From Sphaerulina vaccinii (Eukaryota; Ascomycota; Dothideomycetes; Mycosphaerellales; Mycosphaerellaceae): 64,000 nucleotides of DNA. Location: assembly GCA_022570795.1 (NCBI GenBank), contig JAKUDP010000003.1:434001-498000 (forward strand). The letters are read 5' to 3'. Shown one piece after another: positions 1-10,198 of this stretch; the first letter of the stretch is position 1; each line of letters begins with the position of its first letter. The notes under the pieces were generated by a model. The model saw only the letters and a program-made list of their open reading frames with translations, had not been told where the DNA came from and did no database searches. Made by a program: the position numbers and the translations under genes.

Positions 1-1773
1 AGCACTTCCGCCCTACTGGTTCCGACGGCGGCATCGATCTTGGTGTCGATTTGCTCCAAGGTGAGATCCTTGGTCTCGATCCAGAAGTACGCGACGACGA
101 AAAACTGGATGATGTCCCACGCGCCATTGATGATATACGTCTTCCAGCCAATCGCTTGTAGCGCGAAAGGCCACACGAAGATGCTGAACAACCTATCCAC
201 ACTTATCAGCCAAGCCAATACTCTGATCGCCTGGTAGACTTACCCTCCGCAAGTGACAGCAAATGTCCACGCAGCCATGCCATTGCTTCGAATGGCAAAG
301 TTGAGAACTTCTGGTCCGTACAGGATGGTAAGCGGCGTGATTGCGATGGCGTAGCTACCATTGAAGAGGAAGATGGACGCCACAGTGCCATATGTGCCTG
401 ACGTGTTCAAGCCATCCCCAAAATCTGCACATAAGTATCAGTGGCGGAGCTTTGACACGTTCAAAGTACTTACACTTCGTCAAGATCCCGACCAGAAACA
501 TGGTCACGATCATGCCTCCTATAGAGACCAGAGCCATGGACTTTCGGCCTACTGAATTGACCAGCCACGTTCCGATCAGTGCGACAATAAGCGACCAGGC
601 CGTTAAGATGATGTTGATCTCCAGCTGAGTGTGCTGGTCAGTGATACCAGCATGCGTGAGCATGTCTCCAAGGTAGTACGAAACGATGTTGTTCCCTGCT
701 AACGTCAGACATTGAGATGACTACAGATAAACACCTAACTCACCACTTGACTGAGCGATCACAGCTATGGAAACGACCAGCAACAGCCGTCTCCTGGAGT
801 TCGGGGTGCGAAAGATCTCTGCGTATGTCATCTTCTGGCCGACTTCACGTTCGAGTTCGAGAGTATCGATGATCTCCTGGTGGTGCATCAAAGTCTCCTC
901 GTCCGATTCGTCGCCATCGCTGTGCGTCGATGCCAAAGAGGTCAAAGCATCTTCGAGGCGGCCCTTGTGGACAAGCCATCGTGGCGATTCTGGAACGAAG
1001 AACAGGCAGGCGAAAGACAGGATCGTGAAGATACCCTGGAGTGCGACTGGCATACGCCACGACCAGGAACCGACTATATCTGCAGTCTTGTATGTCACAC
1101 CTGCGGCGATCAAGGCGCCTGCGCAAGTCAGCTTGGCCAACCCCGTTGAGCAGGGAAGTCGTACCAACATAGTAGATTGTGAAGATGAAACTCAGGCCAA
1201 TTCCCCGGAATTTTGGTGGGAGTGTCTCGGCGAGCCATCTGTTGGACTGTCAGACCACACATCAGATGCTTCAACTGAGTATTAGAAGACGAACGTTGAT
1301 GCTGCAATCGAGGAAGTGCCAGTTCCAGCGCCTAGCAACATTCTGCCTAGGACAAACACACCCACATTGGGTGCTGCTGTGTTGACGATGACACCACTCC
1401 TGGTAGCAAAGCAGCTTTAGCCCGCGTTCTGCCACGACATCGTCCTTTTTGTTCATATTGCTTACAACTTCAAGGCGCAAGATATCAAAACACCAGTCCT
1501 CCGGCCGACTTTGTCGACAACGGGTCCCATGAATGTCGCCACGATGGCCCATCCCATAAACGAGGACGCCGAATTCAAAGCCTTTGTCGCAGTCGTGAGC
1601 TTCAGCGTCTCATTGTACGATGGGAGTATGTTGATGCCATTGATAAGTGCTGTATCGTAGCCGGTCGTTGTTGCGAATACAGCTGAAGTCACGATCAATA
1701 GCGCGATGGTAATTCTGCTAGACTTGTGCTTCTGAAGTGGTCCCAGGGCCGAGTCGAATGATATGAACGCCAT
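1..1773 (-). CDS. MFS sugar transporter (hexose/lactose permease-like), 3' part outside window
   Basis: Plasma-membrane sugar:proton symporter of the major facilitator superfamily; the substrate cannot be told. Seven exons join in frame on the minus strand: 1773-1466, 1399-1291, 1246-1165, 1118-744, 698-474, 424-244 and 192 to beyond base 1. About 490 residues are visible. Family marks are the N-terminal GYDTALINGI segment, the GRRTG loop after helix 2, PESPRWL after helix 6, and a VGRKSMAL loop in the second half. The cytosolic tail begins at WIETKDLTLEQID and runs off the left edge. Introns are 45-66 nt; most have good donors (GTAAGC, GTACGA, GTGAGT, GTAAGT), while intron 2 (1247-1290) has a weak GTCTTC donor and is the least certain. 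It is divergent from the dioxygenase at 2164. Family call is sure; lactose, hexose or other polyol specificity is open. Confidence 0.88.
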
Positions 1774-2163
1774 GATGAGCTTGGTCGTGAAGGGGCGACA
1801 GAGATGTCACGCAACTGGTCGTCGAAAACAGGATACAAGACAGACTATACTGCCCCCGTCGGAACCGTTCTCCTCGGCCGCTACTGCGTACGGATCAACA
1901 TCATATGTGTACTCCAATGCTATCTAGGCGAGTCTTGACCATCGGAATGGAGAGCGCACGGACCGAGAACGGAAGATAGATTGCTCGGTGATAGCTATGT
2001 GCGATAGAGTCGCCACTGGCAGGTATCAGCGAGTACCATTGATAATGCGAGGTCCTGTCGCAACCTGCTCCTCACTCTAACCGACATCCTGCTTGATACC
2101 CGGCGGAATATCAAGTACCTCCTCTCCTACTGAGCACTCGATCTAAGCAACTTATCAGACAAC
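1774..2163. other. Divergent intergenic region, sugar transporter / dioxygenase
   Basis: A 390-base gap between two genes read outward. It must hold both promoters and 5' leaders. I see no clear TATA box or repeat that I can assign. Confidence 0.5.
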
Positions 2164-3166
2164 ATGGCACCCCTCGCCCTCGATCCGCCAGTCGAGACAG
2201 TATCGCCTCCGACTGAGGTCCTTACCAAGTCAGTCGACCACACCCTCGAATTTGTCCATACTGACAGTTTGCAGATCAAAGTACAACGACTTCCGCGCTG
2301 AACTGCAGGAGAATGGTTTCGCAGTACTCAAAGGTGTCATCCCGCATGATCGAGCCGTTCAATACCAAGTCAAAGCCTACGAATGGCTGAAGTCATTCCC
2401 GGGAGACTTGGACTTCTCCAACCCAGATACTTGGATCGACGCCAACCTTCCACTGACATACAAAGTCCGCCTCTACCACTCTTACTGTGTTGCACATGAG
2501 AAGTTTATGTGGAATGCGCGCATGGAGCCTGGAGTTGTCGACGCCTTTGCCAAACTTTGGGGAACGGACGAGCTTTTGGTCAGCTTCGATTGCCTGAATA
2601 TTAGCTTGCCCAATCGAAAAGACCAAGAACGTAGAGCGCCTTGGGAGCATATCGACCAGAGCCCGTCGAAGCGAGGAGTCCACTGTGTACAAGGCATCAT
2701 CAACTTGTCACCCGCTGGTCCTGAAGATGGTGGTCTGGTTGTCTTTCCGGGCTCACACAAGCTGAATGATGAGTTCTTCGACACGCACCCTCGACCTCCT
2801 TCTGCCAGAGATGTCTACCTCTTCACGCCTGAGGAGCTGAACTGGTTCAAGGAGCGAGGCTTGCGTGCGCATAAGGTGTGTGCTGAAGTTGGAGACTTGA
2901 TCATGTGGGACTCGAGAGTGATACACCATGGTTCGGAACCTACAGAGAAGAGTGATCAGATCCGAACAGTGATTTACGCAGCATATCAGCCAGCTAAGTT
3001 GGCTTCGCCAGAACAGTTGCAGAATAAGAAGGCGGCATTTGAGTCGTGGGGCTCTACGACGCATTGGCCATATGAGCATATCACACCTGGACCTACGCCT
3101 GCGCTGTTCGATGATGGGACGAGGGATTCGAGGGATCGAGATGAGCCTCTGGAGAAGCCTGAATGA
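2164..3166 (+). CDS. Phytanoyl-CoA dioxygenase (PhyH) family Fe(II)/2-oxoglutarate oxygenase
   Basis: Predicted non-haem iron, 2-oxoglutarate-dependent oxygenase of 318 residues. The start at 2164 needs a 46-nt intron (2229-2274, GTCAGT...TTTGCAG), which joins a short first exon (MAPLALDPPVETVSPPTEVL) in frame to the main exon. The iron-binding triad is visible: HID near the middle (HIDQSPSKRG), then a distal His in WDSRVIHHGSEP. The arginine of IRTVIYAAY fits the 2-oxoglutarate carboxylate contact. PGSHKL is the usual turn between them. Substrate is unknown: fungal members act on fatty acyl chains or secondary metabolites, and no biosynthetic cluster is seen around it. Divergent from the sugar transporter. 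Confidence 0.87.
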
Positions 3167-5480
3167 GGTGAGAAGTTGTTGAAGCTGGCGGGTGTCGTGG
3201 CTTATTAGTTCGTTGTTCTTGCTTGGACGTGGCCGAACGTGGGTCTGCAAATGAAGATGAGACCAACATCGCAGGTCAATCATTATCGACGTGCGTGCAG
3301 ATTAACCATGTGCACCCACATTTGCAATCACTTTCGGTTTGCAAGCGCCTCCCTTGATAGGCTCTCTCTGAATCACGGACGATTTCTGTGAGAAGGTGGG
3401 GCCGCTTGCAAAGCCGCAGTGATTGCAGAAATGCGTGAGAATGGTTAGTATATAGATCAACGATCGCGGTTGAGACTTGAATCTTGGTCTTGACCATCTT
3501 CCCGTGTTCAGCTCGAGCATTACAGCACCTGCGTTCATCTCACATGGTCAAACGATATCTAACGCTCGGAGTAACGGCCTGATGTAAGAAGAGATATCTG
3601 AGAGCCATATTGAAGGAGAGGCAAAGGAAGTGAAGGCCGGAAGTCTGAGGAAGTCGCAGCCTGGCAGTCTTGGCGTCCACGACACGAGAGACACTTTCCT
3701 CGCGTGACAATTCTTTTCGACCTCCAACAACAACATCTTCTGCATGCTTACAGCGGAGTCGGCCGTTTCAACGAAGTCCTTCATCGGAGTTGCACGATCT
3801 CATTGCTCGCGCTGGACGCGCATCCGCGCGGGATAGCAACGAAGGCGATGTTGTTTCCATGATTCTCTTACGCATCGAATACCACCCACCAAACGTCGCA
3901 ACTGCGCCGCATCGGAGACCACGTTTCGCACCAATCGCGGTTCTTATCGCGTCTTCTGTATGATCAGCAGCATTATCCTGATGCTAGCCTCGCCAGTAGA
4001 GATGCGGCACAGGATTCCCCAGGAGGCTCTTGCCGCAGCTGCAGCTGTGCTTCGCAGTGGTTCGTGGACGATGCCGTGATGGAGGGATGCCTCTCGAGCA
4101 GCAGCATGCCTTACCATGTCGCGGGATGAGATTCTGGAGAGCCCGACCGGGTCATGCGCCGAGCATGAGCGACACAGCCAACGCATCCACAGTCTGCGTT
4201 TCTGAGACGAGAATGCAATGCAAGTACAATCTTGCTGAAAGGAGGCAGTAAACGACATTCGCAGCTATGTGACGCTTCGAGGGAGCTATACCAATCGGTC
4301 CTACACTTATCGGATTGCTTCGATCGCAAGCACTGGCTCTCAGTCGCACGTCTCGCTTGGTGCCTGCGGGCCACGCTTGTGGCGTCCCTGCTCGTGGAAG
4401 CCCGCCTGTTCAGGCAGCCTCTTACTCTGTGGAGTAGCCATGCAGTATCTTTAAGGCTGGGATCACTCTCCGAGATGCCAGCACCATCGAGCAAATACGG
4501 GGTCAAGATACGCGACCAGCAGCAGCCTTACAATCGTCGCAAGACGTGGCACCGCGAAACTTGTGATGCGCAGCTGTTGACTGCTGGTCCTCAGTTGACA
4601 GTCGCTATTCGATCGTGAGATCTCGGATAGCAGTCGCTACGCTGCTACGCGTAATAGTGTCTACTATCATGGCCGTATCTCAGAACGCGCCTGAGCAGCA
4701 TTGGAGCTGAGGCATGCGGGCCGCAGACTTGACGCTATCAATGCAGGCCTCTCCTCACTGAATTCAATATGCTCATGTGCCTGACAGCCACGGCAGGCGT
4801 GGAGGAGAGGCCGCCAATGCTGCTGCTGCAACCAATCGTGGACACGCCTACTGCAGAGCTCAAATAGCCGTCTGCTCGATGCGCATCCTGTACAGCATTC
4901 AGCCTGGCACTTCCTGCCACTCGGCAGCACTCACCAAAATGTAGCTCTATGGACTGCACAAGTTGAGCATATACGGTGGCTTCGTCAGGCTAGAGATGCT
5001 CTGCAGAGCTAAACCGCGGTCGGCATCGGTCCAAAGCATGGCGCATTAGATGTGCACCTCACATCACTGTTGAGCCGCATTTTTTGGTGATGCGCCCGCA
5101 CAGATCTCGATCCCTGTACTGTTTGAGTTTACTCGCTTCACTTGAGCCATTCATTTGCGTCCTAGCCTACATCTTTAGTGCCATGCGGGTGCATGATGGA
5201 CTGCTGTGGGATGAACCCGACTCCACTAACTTTTCGTCATCCTCGATCAGATGAAGGACGGGCTTGGTGCCTCCATATATGATAGCAGCACGGTAGGTAC
5301 GCGAGCGCATGATGCTTTGCACAAACAGCAACTCGACTACCAATACAGCACGTCGACCATCATTGTGTGCGAACGCGCTAAACTGACCTGTCGACGTGCT
5401 CTAGTGCACGAACTACAACGAACACACATGAGCACAATAGCCTACAGCCTCGTCACAAGGCATACATAGCTTCGGTCGAC
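3167..5480. other. Intergenic, no gene recognised
   Basis: About 2.3 kb with only short, mutually contradictory open frames and no recognisable motif, RNA gene or terminal repeat. The last few hundred bases probably hold the promoter and leader of the zinc-finger gene at 5481. Confidence 0.5.
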
Positions 5481-6752
5481 ATGGCAGAAGTACGAATAAC
5501 GAGATCGCCTAGCCAGCTGCTACAGCGACGAATGAGCCAAATGAGCCAAGCACACTTCACTCCAATGGATGTCCAAGGCATGATGGGACAATTCAACATG
5601 GCTTTTCGGCCGGACCATAATGCGGCATTGTCTATGGCATACTTTCATGAGCAACAAAGACTGGCCATGCAGAGCACTTCGATCGCTCCGAGCGATCTCA
5701 TCAATCATGCGAACCAGGAAATGAACATGCTCTACACTGATACTCAATCGTACAACGCCTATGCCATGCCACCGCAAGCATATAACACTGCGACTTTTGG
5801 CTCCTTGTCTTGGACCGAGCCTATCAACACCGATGTCCAGCCAGTCAACCGCCCATCAGCTCTACACGAGGCGAGCTACAGCAGTTCTGACAGCAGTGAG
5901 CCCGAGATCAAGCGAGAGGATATATCACCGATACAGCCATCCCAGGTCTTTTTCGATACTACAGCATACGCTTCGAGCCCGGAATCCCAAACCGCGACAG
6001 ATGATTCCGAGGAAACAAAACCAGTTGTGTTCGCTACAGATATTGATACCCTGATGCTCGCTATACAGATGAAGTCTGGGATTTCAGAGCAGCAAACACA
6101 AGTCCAGAAGCCAAAAGCAGTTGTTCCCAGTCCAAACAAGCCCAAGAAAAGATATCTGTGCGACGTTACAGGTTGTGGCAAGGCGTTCTATCAGAAGACG
6201 CATCTTGAGATTCACACACGAGCACACACCGGCATTAAGCCGTTCTTGTGCAAGGAACCTTCGTGCGGCCAACGATTCAGCCAGTTGGGCAACCTGAAGA
6301 CACATGAGCGACGACATACTGGGGAACGACCATATCACTGCGACATCTGCGGGAAGACTTTTGCGCAGCACGGCAACGTTCGAGCTCACAAGATCGTGCA
6401 CACAGCAGCCAAACCTTTCACATGCAAACTGGACAACTGCAATAAGCAATTCACGCAACTTGGCAATCTGAAGTCACATCAGAACAAATTCCACGTGGAG
6501 ACTATTCGGCGTTTGAAGACACGCTTCGAGACGTTCAGAGAAGGCGATGCCGTCGATGCCTGGGATAAGGAGATGTGGGAGTACTTTGCCGGCCTATACA
6601 AGAATTGCAATAAAGGCATCAAAGGCCGCGGCAAGGATCGCAGGATCAGTCTTGGGCAGATCGCGGCGCATCGAAGAGACAGCGAAACCAGTTCGAGTGG
6701 CAACATGGCGATTGACGAGCAAGAAAGCACGATGTCGCAAGGTATGTTTTGA
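5481..6752 (+). CDS. C2H2 zinc-finger transcription factor (Azf1-like finger array)
   Basis: Nuclear DNA-binding regulator of 423 residues. The N-terminal half is Met/Gln/Ser-rich and low in order (for example MSQMSQAHF). The C-terminal half has four tandem C2H2 fingers, roughly residues 225-345: CDVTGCGKAFYQKTHLEIH, CKEPSCGQRFSQLGNLKTH, CDICGKTFAQHGNVRAH and CKLDNCNKQFTQLGNLKSH, joined by HTGxKPF-type linkers. The arrangement resembles yeast Azf1 and its filamentous relatives; orthology is inference. An acidic stretch (DSSEPEIKRED) could be an activation region. The end is uncertain: a GTATGT at 6741 could act as a donor to the CAG near 6820, swapping the last residues for a short alternative tail. 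Confidence 0.85.
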   Translation: MAEVRITRSPSQLLQRRMSQMSQAHFTPMDVQGMMGQFNMAFRPDHNAALSMAYFHEQQRLAMQSTSIAPSDLINHANQEMNMLYTDTQSYNAYAMPPQAYNTATFGSLSWTEPINTDVQPVNRPSALHEASYSSSDSSEPEIKREDISPIQPSQVFFDTTAYASSPESQTATDDSEETKPVVFATDIDTLMLAIQMKSGISEQQTQVQKPKAVVPSPNKPKKRYLCDVTGCGKAFYQKTHLEIHTRAHTGIKPFLCKEPSCGQRFSQLGNLKTHERRHTGERPYHCDICGKTFAQHGNVRAHKIVHTAAKPFTCKLDNCNKQFTQLGNLKSHQNKFHVETIRRLKTRFETFREGDAVDAWDKEMWEYFAGLYKNCNKGIKGRGKDRRISLGQIAAHRRDSETSSSGNMAIDEQESTMSQGMF

Positions 6753-8107
6753 TATTGAATGGCAGATGATCAGTCAAGAGAGACTCTTGAGCTGGTGATT
6801 GACGGGCGGGCGTTGTGCAGCTGAAGGAAGCAAGGCACGCATGGCTTTGACACGATTTGAGATACCCTATTTTGGTGAGCGAATTTACTGTTAACATCGT
6901 TTTGACAAACACAATTACGGTCGTTCAGTGGGGACGCCCACGTCCGCCGCATCTCCTGATCTTATCCTCTCAGAAGTGTTGTTGCTGTCATCATGTGCCT
7001 TGCGGGCGCCGTCATTCATGCGGCTGCGTGCTCGCCTACTGAACTTTCCTCTGCTTCCCCTCATCGACAAACCTTCTTAACACTTTAAGCTACTACTGCA
7101 GCAAGCAGAGCCGCGGTAAACTACTGTACAGCAGCGGGCTGAAGTCCTCCTCGCGAGCTGTATGCAATCGGCAAAGACGGTGTGGAACCTTGATGAGCAG
7201 AACACAACACCATCATGACAACGTCGTAAGCTATTGGACCATGACAACGCACTTTCTCCCACGCGATTTAGCAACAGGAACACGCGAATTGATGAACTGA
7301 TAGGAGATGTATGTAATCTGATCAATAGATTACCTTCACAAGGATGAAGCCTTGTCGAGGGTTGATAAGAGAGATCGCGCCATCGAAATGCTTGGACTAG
7401 GTTCTTCCCGTGAAGCTCAAGTTTATACTTGCCAACGACAGCTCATCATGAGCTTGCTGCGAAGAAACCAGAGCTTCCTGATCGAGAGCTGACCTGTGAC
7501 AAACTTCATGTTCGCATTTCTTCGGTATGGAGATTGTGCCAGTGATGATGTATGTTGCCAGCAACCAAGAGACTCTCGCGGAGAATTGTCACAGACCACG
7601 ACTCGTTACAACAGATCAGTGACGTCGAGGCTGTTGTGGTGGTTGCCCTCATTACTCGCGACATGCCCTGAACACAATGACTCGCTCCTTCAGGAACAGG
7701 TCACTGGACGCGGCCGCAAAACTGCTCCTATACCTTCTAGCGTCCTGCTAATAGCTTGCAAGTATGCCAAGGTGATGTCAAGGTGAAGCTATGAACGTGA
7801 GGGAGCTCTTAGTCTCCTAGTCTCCCAGCTGATGGGACACCATGATCGCCAAATGTGCATAGAGGCTCTGTATCAGCACGCGAACAATGCGTTCGATCTT
7901 GAGCAGTGGGCACTTCTGCTGATTGATGACTAGCATTACCGTATACAGCCTTCTCTCGGCGATGAGTATAGAACTTTTACAAACACCTGTACAGTTGTCC
8001 AGTTCTTTACATCCTGTATCCTTCATCCTGTATTAGTCGTTACTGGTGACCTGGGTATCATCTTATCATGAAATCTGTCGTCTGGATCGTCCTGTTGGCT
8101 CCATGTC
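6753..8107. other. Intergenic between convergent zinc-finger and laccase genes
   Basis: About 1.35 kb of 3' flanks. Nothing coding or structured recognised. Confidence 0.5.
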
Positions 8108-10198
8108 TCACCACAAATCATCTCTTACTTTCAATCCAGAATCAATCTCATCCACAATATCGTGAGCAGAGTACGCGTCCCAATCTTTACAAGTCTGTGC
8201 CATGATACCTGGTATGTCCATATCTTTCTGGATGTCATCCGGTCGTTCGAGAACATTAATGTAGAGGCCTCCTGATACGTGCCAAGCGATATGGCAGTGG
8301 AATGGCCACACGCCTGGGTTGTCCGCATCGAACTGAATGACGATGAATGAGGGCGTCGTTGCGCTGACAGCGTTCTGTAGGATATGGACATCTCGTCGTT
8401 GGGGGTTGTTGACGTTCGTGATGTCTCCACTCCATGTTCCTGTACCTTCTGCGATAACGTACATGTTATGGCCGTGTAAATGCATAGGGTGACTTCCTGC
8501 TAATGCGTGATTGTATAGTACCAGTCTTATGGATTTGGTTGAACCAAAATCGAAAACGTTATAGCTTGCAGGGAACTCCAAATTGCCGTTCTTGGCATCG
8601 AGCAGAACTGGGTCGTTGTAGTTGGCGCGGAAAGTACTGTTGTTCATATAGAACAAGTTGTGAGTGCCGTTGCTTTGGAAAGTGATGTCAACGTTCTGCG
8701 ATGTCGTTGGTGGTGGTAGAGGAATCGAATAATATGGCACAGTCTGGCTGAGCTCGTCATTCTTGCACTTCGTGATCGCGGAAAGAGGTACGTCCGAAGT
8801 TGTCATGGGCACAGCAGTAGTGTTGGCATTCTGGTAGTAAATCGCGGCCACAGCTTCTGGAGAGACACCATCTGGCAAAGAGCAGCCTCCATTCTGGAAA
8901 GTCGGGCCGAGAGTTGAGCGCATCCAGACTGCATCTGTAGGTTTGCCAGTAGCTTTGACAACAACATCGGTACGTTGTCCAACACCGAGCGTGACAACAT
9001 CGGTCTCGTAAGGCACAATGGGAACGAAGTCGTTTGCAAAGACTGTCAACTTGTGGCCATCGATGCTGAATTTCTGCATTCCTTCTGCGCCAGCGTTGAT
9101 CAATCGCAAACGGTACGACTTTCCAGACTCAAAGTTGAACTTGCTGACACCTGCATTCGGCGTGCACTTCACACCAGCCGTAGCGTTCACACAAGGGTAG
9201 TTCATTTTTCCATTGATCAAGTTGTTGTTCGAAGTCGGAGGTGGATTCTTGTCAGCAGCAGGAGCCATGACTTGTTCCACTAGAGTGAAATAGTCCTTAT
9301 GGTACCAGTCATTGATTAGAACAGGTCCAAGGTCGACATCGTAGTCCTGATTATCGTGAGGGCCATATATGATCATAGGGCCGAAAGCACCGCCAGCCAT
9401 CTGCGCGCTGTAGTGTGAATGCCACCACGAAGTGCCGTATAGATCTGCGCGGAAACGATATGTGAAGCTTGCGCCAGGTGCGATCGGGCATTGCTGAACA
9501 CCCGGAACTCCGTCGAACCAGGGCGTCTCATTCTGCAGCAGTCCATGCCAGTGTAATGAAGTGCCCTCGTCGAGTTGATTGTGCACGACAACCTCGATCC
9601 AGTCACCCCAATTTGCTTCTATAAAAGGAATTAGCTCAATTGTTAGAGCAACCGTTTTACACACGGTAGGTTAGGTGTTCAAATCACCTATTGTTGGTCC
9701 TGGGAATGCTCCATTGATCACAATGCCTTCCTTCTCGACTCCATCTGGTGCTATCGTCATAGTGCTAACAGTAAAGTCGTAATGTACTGTAACTCCAGTG
9801 TTGGGCGTGTCGTCGTAGTAGTTGGTGTTCTTGCAGGTTCTGCCTCCCCATGGAAAGCCTTGCGATATGGGACCACCATTCAGGAAGTGTGGTAGCTTCG
9901 GTGCGTCGAAAGTGCCAAGCTTGCTGTTTCCATTCGTTTGTTCTTGTGATAGCTTTGGCTTCAGGCCTTGTCCGATGGGTACCCATGCTGATGTTCTGTA
10001 TGCTGACGCTGCTGGTCCGCCTAAGTTCTGTGTTGCGCCTGCATCGCTGACAACAACTTCGGTAGTGCTTTTCGGACCGTTGTTCGTCGTATTCGTCTTC
10101 GCAATGTTGACCTCTGCCTGTGGGAAAGGCGCCGGAGCAGGAGCTGCTATGCTAGATGCTAGTAGCGTGGCGGCTGTAAAGAGCCTAGAAAGGGACAT
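8108..10198 (-). CDS. Ascomycete laccase (secreted multicopper oxidase)
   Basis: Extracellular p-diphenol:O2 oxidoreductase of 673 residues (exons 10198-9688 and 9618-8108). All four copper ligand clusters are present: SLHWHG, WWHSHYSAQ, HPMHLHGHNM and the HCHIAWHVSGG block, which holds the type-1/type-3 bridging ligands. A signal peptide is clear (MSLSRLFTAATLLASSIAA), followed by a long Thr/Ser-rich leader that makes it longer than the usual 570-620 residues. Near the C-terminus IDSGL is followed by seven residues, matching the DSGL processing site of ascomycete laccases whose tail plugs the trinuclear channel. The two exons fit in frame only if the 69-nt segment 9619-9687 is spliced out; unspliced, it puts a TAA stop into the GPTI-EANWGDW region. 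That segment is a tRNA-derived sequence (listed separately). Confidence 0.93.
9619..9687 (-). other. Laccase intron, 69 nt, derived from a mitochondrial-type tRNA
   Basis: On the minus strand the segment starts GTGATT after ...ACAATAG and ends CCTTTTATAG before AAGCAAATTGG. Removing it restores the expected laccase motif GPTIEANWGDW without a frame change. Possible branch sites are CTAAC and GCTAAT upstream of the 3' AG. The sequence ATAG occurs directly on both sides (end of exon 1 and end of intron), like a 4-bp target duplication or microhomology. The intron body is almost all a tRNA-like sequence in antisense. Confidence 0.85.
9625..9689 (+). pseudogene. tRNA-Val(UAC) relic of mitochondrial type, 3' acceptor strand lost
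   Basis: Reading the plus strand gives a canonical cloverleaf. U8-A9 is at 9632-9633. The D stem GCTC/GAGC is at 9634-9637 and 9646-9649. The anticodon stem ACCGT/ACGGT (9651-9655, 9663-9667) carries loop TTTACAC, anticodon TAC (Val). A 5-nt variable loop follows. The T stem AGGTG/CACCT (9673-9677, 9685-9689) has loop TTCAAAT. The 5' acceptor strand AAGGAAT is present, but its 3' partner is replaced by laccase coding sequence, leaving five of seven pairs including one wobble. The AT-rich body, the lack of the G18-G19 pair in the D loop (AATTGTTA) and the TTCAAAT loop point to a fungal mitochondrial tRNA rather than a nuclear one. Origin is inference. Confidence 0.85.

Noticed and set aside
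9625..9696. A functional nuclear tRNA-Val gene in the laccase
   Set aside because: The acceptor stem has two mismatches and a wobble because its 3' side is laccase coding sequence, the D loop lacks GG, and no T-run terminator follows on the plus strand.
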